Shown here piece by piece: positions 13,772 to 13,926 of a stretch of DNA of 13,926 bases. The stretch comes from Chloroflexota bacterium. GTDB lineage: Bacteria; Chloroflexota; UBA6077; JACCZL01. Numbering within the stretch: the stretch's first letter is position 1; every line of letters begins with the position of its first letter. The stretch spans positions 1 through 13,926 of the forward strand of contig JADLFM010000201.1 of assembly GCA_020845495.1 (NCBI GenBank). Reading direction: 5' to 3'. The notes under the pieces were generated by a model. The model had not been told where the DNA came from, did no database searches, and worked only from the letters and a program-made list of their open reading frames with translations. The position numbers were made by a program, and so were the translations under genes.

Positions 13772-13926
13772 CAGGAGCCCTTTCCGTTGGAGCGGTCGGC
13801 CTGGACGACCAGGGTGGCGTACTCGGCGAGATCGCGTCGGAGCCGCTGGACCCGCGACAGCTCGGGACACCAGGAGGCGTAGAAGAGCTGCGCCAGGTCG
13901 CTGTTGCCGAGGCGCCGGGCCGTGAG
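13771..13926 (-). CDS. C-terminus of an unidentified conjugation-operon gene, cut by the right window edge
   Basis: A minus-strand frame enters from beyond the window and ends with TGA at 13773-13771, overlapping the VirB4 ATG by one base (TGATG). The 51 visible residues include LGNSDLAQLFYASWCPELSR, then VQRLRRDLAEYATLV, and end ADRSNGKGS. The composition is clearly protein-like, with a conserved-looking aromatic/Cys cluster. Its place directly before virB4 suggests another T4SS component. In related Gram-positive-type systems a TraC-like N-terminal VirB4 partner or a PrgI-like small protein sits here. A TraC-like partner is my preferred guess because the VirB4 here has a short N-terminal region. 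Identity is unproven. Confidence 0.7.
   Translation of the reverse strand, partial: LTARRLGNSDLAQLFYASWCPELSRVQRLRRDLAEYATLVVQADRSNGKGS

Larger units (their letters stand above)
3984..13926. mobile_element. putative integrative conjugative element or conjugative plasmid segment (right end beyond window)
   Basis: The span contains a tRNA-derived attachment site between inverted 21-bp repeats, a tyrosine recombinase, an XRE regulator and a coupled operon. The operon encodes a replication-relaxation protein, a VirD4-like coupling ATPase, a small unknown protein, a primase and a VirB4 ATPase. Integrase plus tRNA site plus T4SS ATPases is the ICE signature. The left limit is given as the outer 21-bp repeat only for convenience. 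If the site is attP, DNA further left also belongs to the element. Remaining T4SS channel genes are expected beyond 13926. Confidence 0.75.

Noticed and set aside
1..13926. CRISPR array, rRNA or toxin-antitoxin pair
   Set aside because: No regularly spaced repeats or rRNA-like sequence seen; the XRE protein has no toxin-like partner gene next to it.

Overview
The window is GC-rich and densely coding, and reads as a bacterial accessory region. A CGNR/ABATE regulator, an alpha/beta-hydrolase remnant of a secreted TAP-like type and a split VirB4-type conjugation module would fit a high-GC Chloroflexota (Thermomicrobia-like) host, with Actinomycetota as the alternative. This is an impression from protein style; there is no rRNA or other marker in the window. 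Layout. (1) 1-2245: a possible gene start at the left edge, then an MFS efflux-type transporter (minus strand) divergent from a CGNR zinc-finger regulator (plus strand), with repeated CTACC/GGTAG half-sites between them. (2) 2246-3879: a decaying stretch. It holds an interleaved palindrome cluster, an alpha/beta-hydrolase pseudogene with an in-frame stop and lost catalytic half, a small membrane protein, and an HPt-domain remnant whose phospho-acceptor His is Gln. (3) 3984-4356: an attachment-site region. The 3' half of a tRNA-Ala(GGC) gene, with no 5' half, is followed by a strong intrinsic terminator and flanked on both sides by inverted copies of a 21-bp repeat. (4) 4357-5815: a tyrosine recombinase (plus strand) whose C-terminal tail overlaps a convergent XRE-type regulator by 158 bp. 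(5) 5981-13926: a tightly coupled minus-strand transfer/replication operon. In transcription order it holds the end of an unidentified gene, a VirB4-type ATPase, a short DnaG-type primase, a 99-residue unknown protein, a VirD4/TraD-like coupling ATPase and a replication-relaxation family protein. Together regions 3-5 look like an integrative and conjugative element (ICE) or related plasmid. The integrase would act at the tRNA-derived site. VirB4 and the coupling protein would drive DNA export. The replication-relaxation protein is the only candidate for a DNA-processing (relaxase-like) factor in view, and the primase could make the complementary strand after transfer. The small HTH protein is a candidate regulator or directionality factor. 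The most interesting inference is topological. The tRNA 3' half faces the integrase and carries its own terminator, and the same 21-bp repeat lies on both sides of it. This is the layout expected of attP (circular, plasmid-like or tandem state) rather than of a simple chromosome/element junction. Regions 1-2 would then be the cargo end of the element rather than neutral chromosome. All functional assignments are from reading the sequence; no database search was made.
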